From Nanohaloarchaea archaeon PL-Br10_U2g16 (GTDB lineage Archaea; Nanohalarchaeota; Nanosalinia; Nanosalinales; Nanosalinaceae), in assembly GCA_001563995.1 (NCBI GenBank), contig LKMV01000016.1, positions 1 to 14,868 on the forward strand: a stretch of 14,868 bases of DNA, in the 5' to 3' direction. How positions within the stretch are numbered: the first letter of the stretch is position 1; every line of letters begins with the position of its first letter. Of this stretch, positions 1-6,109 are shown piece by piece. The notes beneath the pieces are model-generated. The model did not search any database and was not told the origin of the DNA. It was given only the letters and a program-made list of their open reading frames with translations. Position numbers and translations under genes: made by a program.

Positions 1-591
1 TAAATCATAATCTAAATTATTTAAAAATCTTCCGTTTTCTGTATCTGACCTCGTGTGATCGATTTCTTCTATCTCAGGGAGATGAGCACTATCTATAGTA
101 AGGTAAAGGTCAGAAAGATCTTCTAGACTGTCTCCACAGTAACCCCAAAAAGCGATCTGTTCTTTCTCATACCAATCCGACTCTGCCGAGTTATTCTCTA
201 TACTTACCTCCCTACCCTCCAACGAGTTAAATAAATCATTGAACACCCAAATCTGCTCTACAAAATCGTATTTTTTAGGGGCATGAGTCGTAAGATAGAT
301 GTTCTCAACATCTCCACATTTAGAGTGGCTGAAATTTGCTAGATCCTTAACATTATTTTCTGTGGCAGATATACCAGGATTACTACTTGTACCAGGAGGA
401 AGATGTATATCAAGTATATCCTTCTCGTTAACCCCTTCTCTATCTAATATTTCCGAAAAAGTATTATTGTCGAAATCTCCGCCTCTTGCTACATCCTCCC
501 AGTCTAGTTTAACTTCTGCTTTCCCATCTATTTCATTTACCAGATGCAATTCATCAGTTTTCAATGATACAGCAATATTTTCATCAGACAT
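1..591 (-). CDS. Xylose-isomerase-like TIM-barrel protein, 3' end beyond window
   Basis: An open frame runs from an ATG at 591 to the window edge with no stop (197 codons), so only the N-terminal part is visible. Codons read as an acidic, coherent protein. It has stretches such as LPPGTSSNPGISATE (about 65-79), IYLTTHAPKKYDF and, near 130, GREVSIENN followed by WYEKEQIAFWGY and LTIDSAHLPE. Successive hydrophobic strands ending in H, E-N and D-x-A-H fit the metal-binding strand ends of sugar phosphate isomerase / AP endonuclease 2-type TIM barrels. The family call rests on recalled pattern only. An overlapping + frame at 299-637 is rejected as antisense noise. A TATA box (CCTATAAAA read on the minus strand, about 651-659) predicts a leader of roughly 38 nt that contains a perfect 20-bp palindrome. 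The DNA is somewhat more AT-rich than neighbouring genes. Confidence 0.72.
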   Translation of the reverse strand, partial: MSDENIAVSLKTDELHLVNEIDGKAEVKLDWEDVARGGDFDNNTFSEILDREGVNEKDILDIHLPPGTSSNPGISATENNVKDLANFSHSKCGDVENIYLTTHAPKKYDFVEQIWVFNDLFNSLEGREVSIENNSAESDWYEKEQIAFWGYCGDSLEDLSDLYLTIDSAHLPEIEEIDHTRSDTENGRFLNNLDYDL

Positions 592-605
592 AATGAACAA
601 CTTGA

Positions 606-625
606 AACAAACATTTATGTTTGTT
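606..625. promoter_or_regulatory. 20-bp perfect palindrome upstream of the 591 start
   Basis: Arms AACAAACAT (606-614) and ATGTTTGTT (617-625) are perfect inverted repeats with a 2-bp centre. The site lies 15 bp before the ATG of the minus-strand gene and downstream of its predicted TATA box, where a bound dimeric repressor could block transcription. As RNA it would form a short hairpin with a TTTA-type loop in the 5' leader. The half-site CAAACAT also occurs in the palindrome at 9317-9340. Operator function is inferred. Confidence 0.5.
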
Positions 626-674
626 ACCTTTTACTAGTAATATTTGGTTTTATAGGACCCTCCTCTGCACAAAC

Positions 675-1865
675 TCAGAAAAGTTTGCTCTTATCTGTGA
701 TTTCCTTATTGCTCTTTATAAGTTGTTTAAGCTCTTCCTGACCTTCGGTATAACCGATCATTACCGCTCCAACTAGTCTATCTCCGTCAAAGAACAGCCT
801 TCTGTAATGATCTTCCTCTTCATAGTTCTTGGAAACCGCTTCACCGGACCAGTCGCCGATTGCCAAGAACTGAGATCGGAAATGCCCTACACCGTAAGTG
901 TTAACGAAGTTGAACGGCTCTGGCTCCTCTCCGTTAAGATCTTTCAACATGTTTATACCTGCTCTCTTACCCATGGCCTCCGAGTGATCCCAGGATCCGT
1001 TTACAGTTCTTTTCTCAAATACAGGGGAGTAGTATTCAACCATGTTTCCGGATGCGTAGATATCAGGGTCAGAAGTATTCAGAGATTTATCCGCCTTTAT
1101 CATACCGCTTTCATTTTTCTCCACATCTAACAGATCAGAGTTCGGCGTCTGGCCTATAGCCACAGCAACTGCGTCAGCCTGATAGCTTTCGCTGTTGTTA
1201 TCCGTAACCTTTGTAATCTCGTCTTCCTCAGATTCGAAATCATTTATCTCGGCGTTTCTAACTACTTTACATCCTTTTTCCTCTAGCTTTCTATGTATTA
1301 TATCCGCTCCTTCAGAGTCCAGACCTCGGTGCCACCAGTTATCTCCTCTAATTAAGTAATACGTTTCACAGTCGTTTTCAGCGTAGGCGACAGCTAGGTC
1401 AATCCCTAAAAGACCTCCTCCTGCTACCACTGCTTTTTCAGCATCTTCAGCAGAGTTTTTAATCTTTTCAGCATCTCCCATCGTCCACATATAGTGCAGA
1501 TTTTCATAACCTTGATCCTGAGGCAATTCCCTCGGAGATCCTCCTGTCGCTATCAGAAGTTTATCGTAATCATATTCATCTCCTTCAGCAGTTTCCAGCC
1601 GGTTGTTATCAGAATCTATATAAGTTACTTCCGTGTTGAGATATAGGTCGATGCCTCTCTTGTCGTACCAGTTCTCATCATGCACCCTTGTGTACTGTTT
1701 GGGAAGGCTTCCTTTCATGTAAGTCTTCAACATGATTCTATTGTACAACGGTTCAGGCTCATCCGTGAAAATCTTGATCTCAGCTTTTTCATCCTCGTCT
1801 CTTATTTTCTCAGCTGCAGTTGCACCCGCTATCCCATCACCAACAATCAGATATCTGTCCGGCAT
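675..1865 (-). CDS. NAD(P)/FAD-dependent oxidoreductase (rubredoxin reductase-like)
   Basis: This 396-residue flavoprotein resembles the NorW/rubredoxin reductase and NirB-type FAD domain. The N-terminal Rossmann motif is VGDGIAG (8-14). DKLLIATGG (101-109) is the second FAD-site motif, and AGGGLLGIDLA (148-158) is the NAD(P)H-binding glycine motif. The last 70 residues, ending in RRLFFDGDRLVGAVMIG, resemble the C-terminal domain that docks rubredoxin-type partners. There is no CxxC active-site pair, so it is not a disulfide reductase. The usual FAD-contacting Asp in the D-x-Y-A-x-G-D motif is Asn here (DIYASGN, N274). The electron acceptor is unknown; a ferredoxin is encoded about 3 kb away but is not in the same operon. 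A TATA box at 1887-1894 lies about 25 bp before the ATG, so the mRNA is probably leaderless. Confidence 0.85.
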   Translation of the reverse strand: MPDRYLIVGDGIAGATAAEKIRDEDEKAEIKIFTDEPEPLYNRIMLKTYMKGSLPKQYTRVHDENWYDKRGIDLYLNTEVTYIDSDNNRLETAEGDEYDYDKLLIATGGSPRELPQDQGYENLHYMWTMGDAEKIKNSAEDAEKAVVAGGGLLGIDLAVAYAENDCETYYLIRGDNWWHRGLDSEGADIIHRKLEEKGCKVVRNAEINDFESEEDEITKVTDNNSESYQADAVAVAIGQTPNSDLLDVEKNESGMIKADKSLNTSDPDIYASGNMVEYYSPVFEKRTVNGSWDHSEAMGKRAGINMLKDLNGEEPEPFNFVNTYGVGHFRSQFLAIGDWSGEAVSKNYEEEDHYRRLFFDGDRLVGAVMIGYTEGQEELKQLIKSNKEITDKSKLF

Positions 1866-1886
1866 AACTTTGATTTAATTGGAAGA

Positions 1887-1894
1887 ATTTTAAA
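1887..1894 (-). promoter_or_regulatory. TATA box for the FAD oxidoreductase
   Basis: TTTAAAAT on the minus strand is centred about 25 bp upstream of the ATG at 1865. This is the archaeal spacing expected when transcription starts at or next to the start codon. Confidence 0.5.
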
Positions 1895-1917
1895 CAGCGA
1901 CCCACCTCAACTTAAGT

Positions 1918-1925
1918 GTTTAAAA
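1918..1925 (+). promoter_or_regulatory. TATA-like box upstream of tRNA-Asp
   Basis: GTTTAAAA lies about 42 bp before the mature tRNA 5' end. That would give a precursor with a short 5' leader, to be removed by RNase P. It is divergent from the oxidoreductase promoter 25-30 bp away. Confidence 0.4.
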
Positions 1926-1963
1926 GAATTCCAGTTCATCGTGTAATTACAGAGAGGTAGGAT

Positions 1964-2038
1964 GCGGAGCTAGTGTAGTCCGGCCCATCATGATACCCTG
2001 TCACGGTATCGACCCGGGTTCAAATCCCGGGCTCCGCG
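1964..2038 (+). tRNA. tRNA-Asp (anticodon GTC)
   Basis: A full cloverleaf can be drawn. The acceptor stem GCGGAGC (1964-1970) pairs with GCTCCGC (2031-2037), with G2038 as discriminator, which is the Asp identity base. The anticodon stem ATACC/GGTAT flanks the loop CTGTCAC, with GTC at 2000-2002. The T stem CCGGG/CCCGG flanks the loop TTCAAAT. CCA is not encoded and there is no intron. It decodes GAC and GAU, which are heavily used codons in these acidic proteins. gatC is also in this window, but the partner gatA and gatB genes are not. Confidence 0.97.
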
Positions 2039-2187
2039 CTCTTACTTGATTTAATCATTCTAAAGTTTATCTTGTCTATCAGTTAACTCTAAGAACATGC
2101 CACATAATTCTAATAGCCATATTCCACTAAATAAGTTTTCAGAAGTATAAATAAAAAGAGAAAAAGGAATGTGAAACCGGTCAGACG
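2039..2187. other. Intergenic, no gene seen
   Basis: This is an AT-rich spacer between the tRNA and the 29-codon ORF. No open frame with a credible start was found. The right part (about 2145-2180), read on the minus strand, is a T-rich run (TTTCACATTCC followed by T-rich sequence) that fits a U-tract terminator for the micro-ORF. Confidence 0.4.
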
Positions 2188-2277
2188 TTAAGCTGCTTCT
2201 GCTGCCATATGTGCTGGCTTTTCTTCGTCCTCAATCTCGACCGGTATGGTAGTGATAATTTCAAGATCAACCTCCAT
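2188..2277 (-). CDS. 29-residue acidic microprotein with strong RBS
   Basis: An ATG at 2277 opens a 29-codon frame ending in TAA, encoding a short acidic peptide (starts MEVDLEIITTIPVEIEDEE, ends AAEAA). The case for a real gene is its signals. GGGAGGGG (2285-2292) is an unusually strong Shine-Dalgarno match 7-10 nt before the ATG. A consensus archaeal TATA box (TTTATATA, 2318-2326) lies about 45 bp upstream, predicting a leader of roughly 19 nt. Most other genes here have weak or no Shine-Dalgarno, so this mRNA looks built for high translation. No cysteines, no membrane segment, and no family is recognised. It is too short to judge by coding statistics. Confidence 0.58.
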   Translation of the reverse strand: MEVDLEIITTIPVEIEDEEKPAHMAAEAA

Positions 2278-2284
2278 GATTTGT

Positions 2285-2292
2285 CCCCTCCC
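2285..2292 (-). promoter_or_regulatory. Strong Shine-Dalgarno of the 29-codon ORF
   Basis: GGGAGGGG on the minus strand, with 7 nt between it and the ATG. It contains GGAGG, complementary to the conserved CCTCC at the 3' end of 16S rRNA. Confidence 0.6.
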
Positions 2293-2317
2293 GACATCCA
2301 GTAATTCTCCTTGCTGG

Positions 2318-2326
2318 TATATAAAA
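2318..2326 (-). promoter_or_regulatory. TATA box of the 29-codon ORF
   Basis: TTTTATATA on the minus strand matches the archaeal consensus closely. A 26-bp offset puts the transcript start near 2296. Just upstream, GTTACC (2341-2346) and GGTAAC (2363-2368) form a 6-bp inverted repeat that could be a regulator site. Confidence 0.55.
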
Positions 2327-2429
2327 GCTCGGTGAATATTGTTACCCCTAATATAACGTAACGGTAACTGAGAATCCTTGAACCTTATTTTACGTCGCCA
2401 AACTCTTCTAGACCTCCTGAAAGCTTTTC

Positions 2430-2475
2430 AATTCGAAATAGAAGAAAAGATAAAAGATAAGTGGAGGAGATAAAG
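2430..2475 (-). terminator. U-rich terminator after superoxide dismutase
   Basis: Read on the minus strand just past the SOD stop: TCTCCTCCACTTATC followed by repeated TCTTTT units. Archaeal transcription commonly ends at such U-tracts without a hairpin. A similar CCAC plus T-rich arrangement follows two other minus-strand genes here. Confidence 0.45.
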
Positions 2476-2481
2476 TAGCTC

Positions 2482-3084
2482 TTAATTAAAGGTTTTACTT
2501 ATCTCCATGAAGTTGTCCTGGACCGTGGTCCAGTCGATTAGCTGGAAGAAGCTGTCCACAAAATCTCCTCTTTTCGGACCGTAGTCATGGTAGTAGCTAT
2601 GCTCCCATACGTCACATGCAAGGATAGGATGTGCGCCCCATACTGCTCCTTCGTCGTGTCTGTCGACCGCAACGTTGTGAAGCTCGTCCCTCTGTGGGAT
2701 ATACACTAGCAGAGCCCAGCCTGAAGCCGAACCTGCGGCAGCTTTAAACTCCTTTTTCCAGTTTTCGTAACTTCCAAATTCTTCCTCTATTTTATCCATT
2801 AACTCCCCTTCAGGTTTTCCGCCTCCTTCCGGCGACATGTTTTCCCAGAAGATATCATGTAAAACGTTTCCACAGAAGTTGTGGGTAAAGGAGTTCAGCA
2901 GAGATCCGGTAGCTGAGAAATCTTCCTCCTCTCTCTGTTCCTGAAGCTTCTGCTCTGCTTTGTTCAGTCCATCGACATATCCTTGATGGTGTGTTCCATG
3001 ATGCCATTCAACGACCTGCTCCGAAATCCCTGGAGCTAGATCTTCTTTGTTATAAGGTAGTTCTATCAGTTTATAGTCTGTCAT
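2482..3084 (-). CDS. sodA: Fe/Mn superoxide dismutase
   Basis: 200 residues, the normal length for this family of cytosolic enzymes that convert superoxide to oxygen and hydrogen peroxide. By alignment from memory with E. coli MnSOD, the metal ligands are H28 (in WHHGTHHQGY), H76 (in NVLHDIFW), D158 and H162 (in DVWEHSYYHDY), and Y36 is the gateway tyrosine. G72 occupies the position typical of Mn-type enzymes. Around 141-145 the sequence is DRHDE, so His probably replaces the second-shell Gln, as recalled for haloarchaeal SODs. The acidic insertion around 45-57 (EQREEED) fits a halophile. AGGTGA lies about 5 nt before the ATG as a ribosome binding site. An aerobic or oxygen-exposed lifestyle is implied. 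Confidence 0.95.
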   Translation of the reverse strand: MTDYKLIELPYNKEDLAPGISEQVVEWHHGTHHQGYVDGLNKAEQKLQEQREEEDFSATGSLLNSFTHNFCGNVLHDIFWENMSPEGGGKPEGELMDKIEEEFGSYENWKKEFKAAAGSASGWALLVYIPQRDELHNVAVDRHDEGAVWGAHPILACDVWEHSYYHDYGPKRGDFVDSFFQLIDWTTVQDNFMEISKTFN

Positions 3085-3130
3085 TTTAGTTCACCTAACC
3101 CAGAATTATTCCAGATTATCAAATACCTTT

Positions 3131-3168
3131 GGCAAGATAGAAAGAAAAAAGAAAATGTGGATAAAGCT
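3131..3168 (-). terminator. U-rich terminator after the acidic membrane protein
   Basis: Starting about 8 nt past the stop, the minus strand reads TTTATCCACATTTTC followed by a long T-rich run. It resembles the ends after the SOD and 4037 genes (CCACAT then T-rich). Confidence 0.45.
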
Positions 3169-3173
3169 TTGAA

Positions 3174-3935
3174 CTACTCCTGACCCTCTAGCTGTTCTTC
3201 TTCAAGCTGTTCCTCTAGATCTTCCTGAAGATCTTCTTCATCAATCTCTGCATCCTGTTCCGGTACCGGCTGTTCAGGCTGGTTTCTTAGCTGTTCCAGA
3301 GTGTCCTGTACTACAATAGGACTTTGGATCATAGGGCTCTGTACTTCAGGGAAGACTAGCTCATTGTCCTTTGTAACGTAGAATGATTCTGTGACTGTCT
3401 CTGTCTCAGCTTCTTCTCCTTCTTCAGCTTCTTCTCCTTCCGGTTGCTGTTGTTGTGCTTCAGCTTCTACGGTTACGTAGAACATGCCGTGTCTCTCTTC
3501 TGTACCTGTGAAGGTCATCTCTCCTTCAACACCTGAAGCTTCCATAAGTTCTGCTATGGTGTCTTCAGCTGCCTGTGCATCACCTTCTACAGCGAACTCT
3601 GATACAGCTAGTCCTGCTACTAGTCCTAGAAGAAGTCCAAATAGAACCCCTCCAACGACTAGAGATTTCCTGGTATATGCTCCTAGAAGACCTTCTTCTG
3701 TCTCTTCCTCTATATCTTCGACAAGCTCTTCATCGTCCATTTCGTCTTCTTCAATCTCTACTTCTTCATTATCAATTTTGTTTTGAAGAAACTCTTTGAC
3801 AGTCTTCCTGTCCTTGTTACCTTTCTCAATCTCCAGAAGCTTGGAGTAGTCTGGATCTTCCAACTCACGGATCTCTTTTTTAGCATCCGATACGTTGTCA
3901 TCCAGAATATCCTGATACTCGTCTTTTTCTACCAT
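3174..3935 (-). CDS. Acidic single-pass membrane protein, unknown function
   Basis: 253 residues. Residues 1-55 are charged and helical (LEDPDYSKLLEIEKGNKDRK), resembling small helical modules seen in other archaeal proteins. Residues 56-82 are almost entirely Asp/Glu. A single membrane helix (about 91-113) follows RK. Residues 120-205 form a predicted folded domain with FTGTEERHGMFYVTVEA and ESFYVTKDNELVFPEV, interrupted by a Q4/E-rich insert (161-182). The C-terminal tail (215-253) is Gln/Glu-rich. The strand pattern VTFTGTEERHGMFYVTV...SFYVTKDGELVFPEV resembles the region that precedes thioredoxin-like domains in some archaeal membrane-anchored proteins, but no CxxC is present. Topology is probably N-in, C-out by the positive-inside rule. 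The low-complexity acid stretches create several long but spurious + frames. Confidence 0.75.
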   Translation of the reverse strand: MVEKDEYQDILDDNVSDAKKEIRELEDPDYSKLLEIEKGNKDRKTVKEFLQNKIDNEEVEIEEDEMDDEELVEDIEEETEEGLLGAYTRKSLVVGGVLFGLLLGLVAGLAVSEFAVEGDAQAAEDTIAELMEASGVEGEMTFTGTEERHGMFYVTVEAEAQQQQPEGEEAEEGEEAETETVTESFYVTKDNELVFPEVQSPMIQSPIVVQDTLEQLRNQPEQPVPEQDAEIDEEDLQEDLEEQLEEEQLEGQE

Positions 3936-3999
3936 ACTTCCTATTTATTTGAGGCTTTTTTAAAGTATTAGGTATTACTGCTCGAAATATAATAGAAAG

Positions 4000-4034
4000 T
4001 TATAAGATAATAGAAAAGATGTGGAGAAGAGCTA
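4000..4034 (-). terminator. U-rich terminator after the small zinc protein
   Basis: Just past the stop, the minus strand reads CTTCTCCACATC then TTTTCTATTATC. The motif is shared with the ends at 2430-2475 and 3131-3168. Confidence 0.4.
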
Positions 4035-4036
4035 TT

Positions 4037-4240
4037 CTAGGCTACAACCTGCTTCTTCCAGTCCTTCTCTTCAAGAGCTTCTTCTGTGGTCTCATCAGAT
4101 TCCTGCCCCCCGGTCATCGTCTGATACTCTCTAATACATTTACCACATTTCTCAATACCTTGGTGCTCTTTGATCTCTTCTTCCATATCAAACTCTTCTT
4201 TGATCTCATCCTTGGTCCTCCCACACACTTTACATTTCAT
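4037..4240 (-). CDS. 67-residue zinc-binding protein
   Basis: The start is placed at the ATG at 4240 (MKCKVCGRTK), not at the in-frame TTG at 4262-4264. The TTG almost abuts a TATA box (TATTTATAA, 4267-4275), which would instead start transcription about 6 nt before the chosen ATG. Two cysteine pairs, C3-x2-C6 and C33-x2-C36 (KCGKCI), form a likely treble-clef or zinc-ribbon site. The remainder is acidic and ends in a Lys-Trp-Lys-Lys tail. No specific family is recognised. The compact zinc fold would fit an RNA- or protein-binding role, which is inference. It lies between a membrane protein gene and further cysteine-rich micro-ORFs. Confidence 0.75.
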   Translation of the reverse strand: MKCKVCGRTKDEIKEEFDMEEEIKEHQGIEKCGKCIREYQTMTGGQESDETTEEALEEKDWKKQVVA

Positions 4241-4266
4241 TGGTATCCTAACGTTCGACAGCAACT

Positions 4267-4275
4267 CTTATAAAT
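4267..4275 (-). promoter_or_regulatory. TATA box of the 67-residue zinc protein
   Basis: TATTTATAA on the minus strand is centred about 31 bp before the ATG at 4240. The spacing supports that start over the upstream TTG. Confidence 0.5.
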
Positions 4276-4337
4276 ATTTCCCTAAATATAACCACTTCTT
4301 ATTAACAACATGTACAGACAACCATAGAGGCCTTCTA

Positions 4338-4346
4338 CTTATAATA
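4338..4346 (+). promoter_or_regulatory. TATA box of the 27-codon ORF
   Basis: CTTATAATA is centred about 31 bp before the ATG at 4373, the arrangement of a near-leaderless archaeal mRNA. Confidence 0.4.
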
Positions 4347-4372
4347 TAACAGGGTTAACGGTACGACATCAA

Positions 4373-4456
4373 ATGAAATGCTCCGGCGAAGGATGTAACA
4401 GAGAAACTCTACTGGCCTTCTGCAACAGATGTACCTCCGAAAAGGTCAGAAAATAG
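4373..4456 (+). CDS. 27-residue C4 zinc-finger microprotein
   Basis: An ATG at 4373 opens 27 codons before TAG. The peptide (starts MKCSGEGCNRE, ends KVRK) has four cysteines at 3, 8, 17 and 20, spaced C-x4-C-x8-C-x2-C, which could bind one zinc ion. A TATA-like box sits at the right distance upstream; there is no Shine-Dalgarno. It converges with the 34-codon ORF on the other strand with only 3 bp between the stops. Four cysteines in 27 residues is far above the near cysteine-free background of the neighbours, which argues against chance. No family is recognised. Confidence 0.5.
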   Translation: MKCSGEGCNRETLLAFCNRCTSEKVRK

Positions 4457-4459
4457 CGA

Positions 4460-4564
4460 TTAAGGATCAGAACAGTCTCTTATAAAGTTACAGTTGGGGC
4501 ATATTAGCTCACAAGCTACATACTTCTCCATCTCTGCTCCGCAGTTCCAACATTCCATATCCAT
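4460..4564 (-). CDS. 34-residue zinc-ribbon microprotein
   Basis: Its ATG (4562-4564) shares one base with the ferredoxin stop (TGATG), the classic arrangement for translational coupling. The protein has a CWNCGAEME knuckle (C5, C8) and a CPNCNF knuckle (C22, C25), a rubredoxin-like zinc ribbon, plus C18 and C31 before the end (RDCSDP). A second in-frame ATG is two codons in. Single-ribbon archaeal microproteins are known, and this pattern is typical of them, but the function is unknown. Co-translation with a [2Fe-2S] ferredoxin suggests a redox or metal-related link (inference). Confidence 0.68.
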   Translation of the reverse strand: MDMECWNCGAEMEKYVACELICPNCNFIRDCSDP

Positions 4565-4869
4565 CAGAACCACTCCGGCTCTGAAATTTTCACATCACCG
4601 TAGACCTTAGCCTGGCATGAAAGCCTGAAAGGACCTTCTAAAACCTCCTCTCCCTGAAAACGTTTTAGAGTGTTCTCTTCGTCCTGCTCACGTGGTGAAA
4701 GATTATCCATACCTTCTTCAACCTTTACCCTGCACGTTGTACAGTTGCAGAACCCTCCACAGGCGTGCATCCATTCTACACCGCCCTCAAGCAGAGCATT
4801 GAGAATATCCTGGCCGTCTTCAGCCTCCACCTCATCGTCACGGTCGATAACTTCTATCTTATGAGCCAT
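4564..4869 (-). CDS. [2Fe-2S] ferredoxin, adrenodoxin/ISC-like
   Basis: A 101-residue soluble electron carrier. The cluster ligands are visible as C37-x5-C43-x2-C46 (in HACGGFCNCTTCRV) and C85 (RLSCQ), the spacing of adrenodoxin-type rather than plant photosynthetic ferredoxins; C41 is an extra cysteine in the loop. The acidic segment 49-64 fits partner binding and halophily. It starts 14 nt after the site-2 protease stop, with AAGGTGGA as ribosome binding site, and its own stop overlaps the zinc-ribbon ORF, so the three genes look like one operon. The redox partner is unknown. Confidence 0.9.
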   Translation of the reverse strand: MAHKIEVIDRDDEVEAEDGQDILNALLEGGVEWMHACGGFCNCTTCRVKVEEGMDNLSPREQDEENTLKRFQGEEVLEGPFRLSCQAKVYGDVKISEPEWF

Positions 4870-4883
4870 TCTTCCACCTTAAC

Positions 4884-6077
4884 CTACATACCAATCAGCG
4901 AAAGACCTAAGGTGATTAAAACGGTGCCCCATAGAGCAAGGCTTAATCCATCTACAGCTCTGGTGTATTTTTCACCCAAGTAATGCTCTACAGCGACGTT
5001 CAAGGTCCATCCGCCGTCTAAAGGTTTTGCAGGAAGCATGTTAAATAGGCCTACAAAGATATTCAGAATTGCAACTGTCCAGAGCATTGAAGCAAACCAT
5101 TCAAACTCGGACTGGTAGTCAGAGTATCTATCCTTTATCACAGACTCCTCTCCAAGTCTCAAGCCAAGGTAGCCTCCTTCAAAATCTTCCCTTTCTACCG
5201 CCGTCACTGTAAAGTTGCCCTCGGAAGTACTTAGATTAATACTGTCGCCAGGCTGTAGATCTGCTGTAGCAGCCTGGAGATCTTCTAAAGTCTCTACACG
5301 TTCCCCTCCTACATACTCAAGTGTTCCGTTGTTCATTCCGGCTTCGGCCGCAGGATAACCGTCCTCAACTATGTAAAACAGTCCTGATGACTGAGTAACC
5401 GCTCCTGAAAGTGCTATCCCTGCTAGAAGGAGAAGAGCGCCTATGATGTAGTTCGCGTAACTACCTGCGCAGAGAACCCTGATCTGAGAGATCCAGCTTC
5501 CCTGCTCCCAATGGCCGGAGCTGTCGCCCTCGGCTTCTTGACCAGGCAACATCTGCTCCCCCTTCGGTTCGACAAACGCGAAAGGAATTATAGCCATTAC
5601 TCCCCATCCTACAGAGTTTATCTCGAAATCTTCAAGCCTTGCAACTACTCCATGGCTCAGCTCGTGGAAAACCATCAGAATACCTATACCTATAACCCAG
5701 AACTCTACCGGGATGAAGGAGACACCGGCTTCAAACTGATTCTCCTCTACTAAACCTGGAAGTATGAGCGACGGACCTCCCTCAGTCGATCCGGTAGATA
5801 ACATGTGGTAGACGACGAATACTATCATTCCTAGGGATGCTATTATACTTAAGCTTGCCACAACCACGCCAGAGTTAGCATAAAACTTCCAAAAACGCGG
5901 GAAACGTTTTGCTACCCGGTCTATATAATCTATACCTTTCTGTGTCCTCCTAAAGAATATTATTGTATGTCTTTGCATCTTGTTTCTGTCCCTGTAAAGG
6001 AAAAATCCGAGGGCGGCCACAAAAACTACGAAAAATATAGTTCTAAGGCTCATCCCGTCTACCGGTAGAAAACTCAT
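4884..6077 (-). CDS. Site-2 protease-like zinc metalloprotease with PDZ domain
   Basis: A 397-residue integral membrane protein of the M50/RseP type, which cleaves membrane-spanning substrates within the bilayer. An N-terminal helix (10-27) is followed by a basic loop and a helix at 70-92. The helix at 125-142 ends in the zinc motif H138-E-L-S-H142. A helix at 205-227 precedes a PDZ-like domain (about 233-312, beginning GLFYIVEDGYPAAEAGM). NMLPAKPLDGG (346-356) supplies the third zinc ligand, D354, and the last helix is at 375-395. All catalytic residues are present. It heads the operon with ferredoxin and zinc ribbon. Its promoter is shared back to back with lysS. The substrate is unknown; such enzymes often release membrane-tethered regulators. 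Confidence 0.9.
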   Translation of the reverse strand: MSFLPVDGMSLRTIFFVVFVAALGFFLYRDRNKMQRHTIIFFRRTQKGIDYIDRVAKRFPRFWKFYANSGVVVASLSIIASLGMIVFVVYHMLSTGSTEGGPSLILPGLVEENQFEAGVSFIPVEFWVIGIGILMVFHELSHGVVARLEDFEINSVGWGVMAIIPFAFVEPKGEQMLPGQEAEGDSSGHWEQGSWISQIRVLCAGSYANYIIGALLLLAGIALSGAVTQSSGLFYIVEDGYPAAEAGMNNGTLEYVGGERVETLEDLQAATADLQPGDSINLSTSEGNFTVTAVEREDFEGGYLGLRLGEESVIKDRYSDYQSEFEWFASMLWTVAILNIFVGLFNMLPAKPLDGGWTLNVAVEHYLGEKYTRAVDGLSLALWGTVLITLGLSLIGM

Positions 6078-6098
6078 ATAGCTCTAAAAGGATGCGGA

Positions 6099-6109
6099 AG
6101 CTTAAAAAC
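6099..6109. promoter_or_regulatory. Single A/T element centred between divergent starts
   Basis: AAGCTTAAAAA is centred about 26 bp from both the site-2 protease ATG (6077, minus) and the lysS ATG (6130, plus). It reads GCTTAAAAA one way and TTTTTAAGC the other. No second TATA-like element fits either gene, so one element may direct both transcripts. Confidence 0.45.

Noticed and set aside
299..637. 112-codon + strand frame at the left end
   Set aside because: It lies antisense to a longer minus-strand frame with better protein character and promoter signals. Its translation is Ser/Leu-rich, as expected of an antisense shadow.
2377..2430. Short minus-strand frame ending in EEFGDVK with an AGGAGG-like sequence
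   Set aside because: There is no start codon that makes a credible protein and the upstream part is a U-rich terminator.
3484..3799. Ser- and Leu-rich + strand frames opposite the acidic membrane protein
   Set aside because: They are generated by Glu/Gln-rich codon repeats on the other strand and have no start signals.
4241..4264. Upstream TTG start for the 67-residue zinc protein
   Set aside because: The TTG almost abuts the TATA box, so it would lie upstream of the transcript start. The ATG at 4240 begins directly with the MKCKVCG knuckle.
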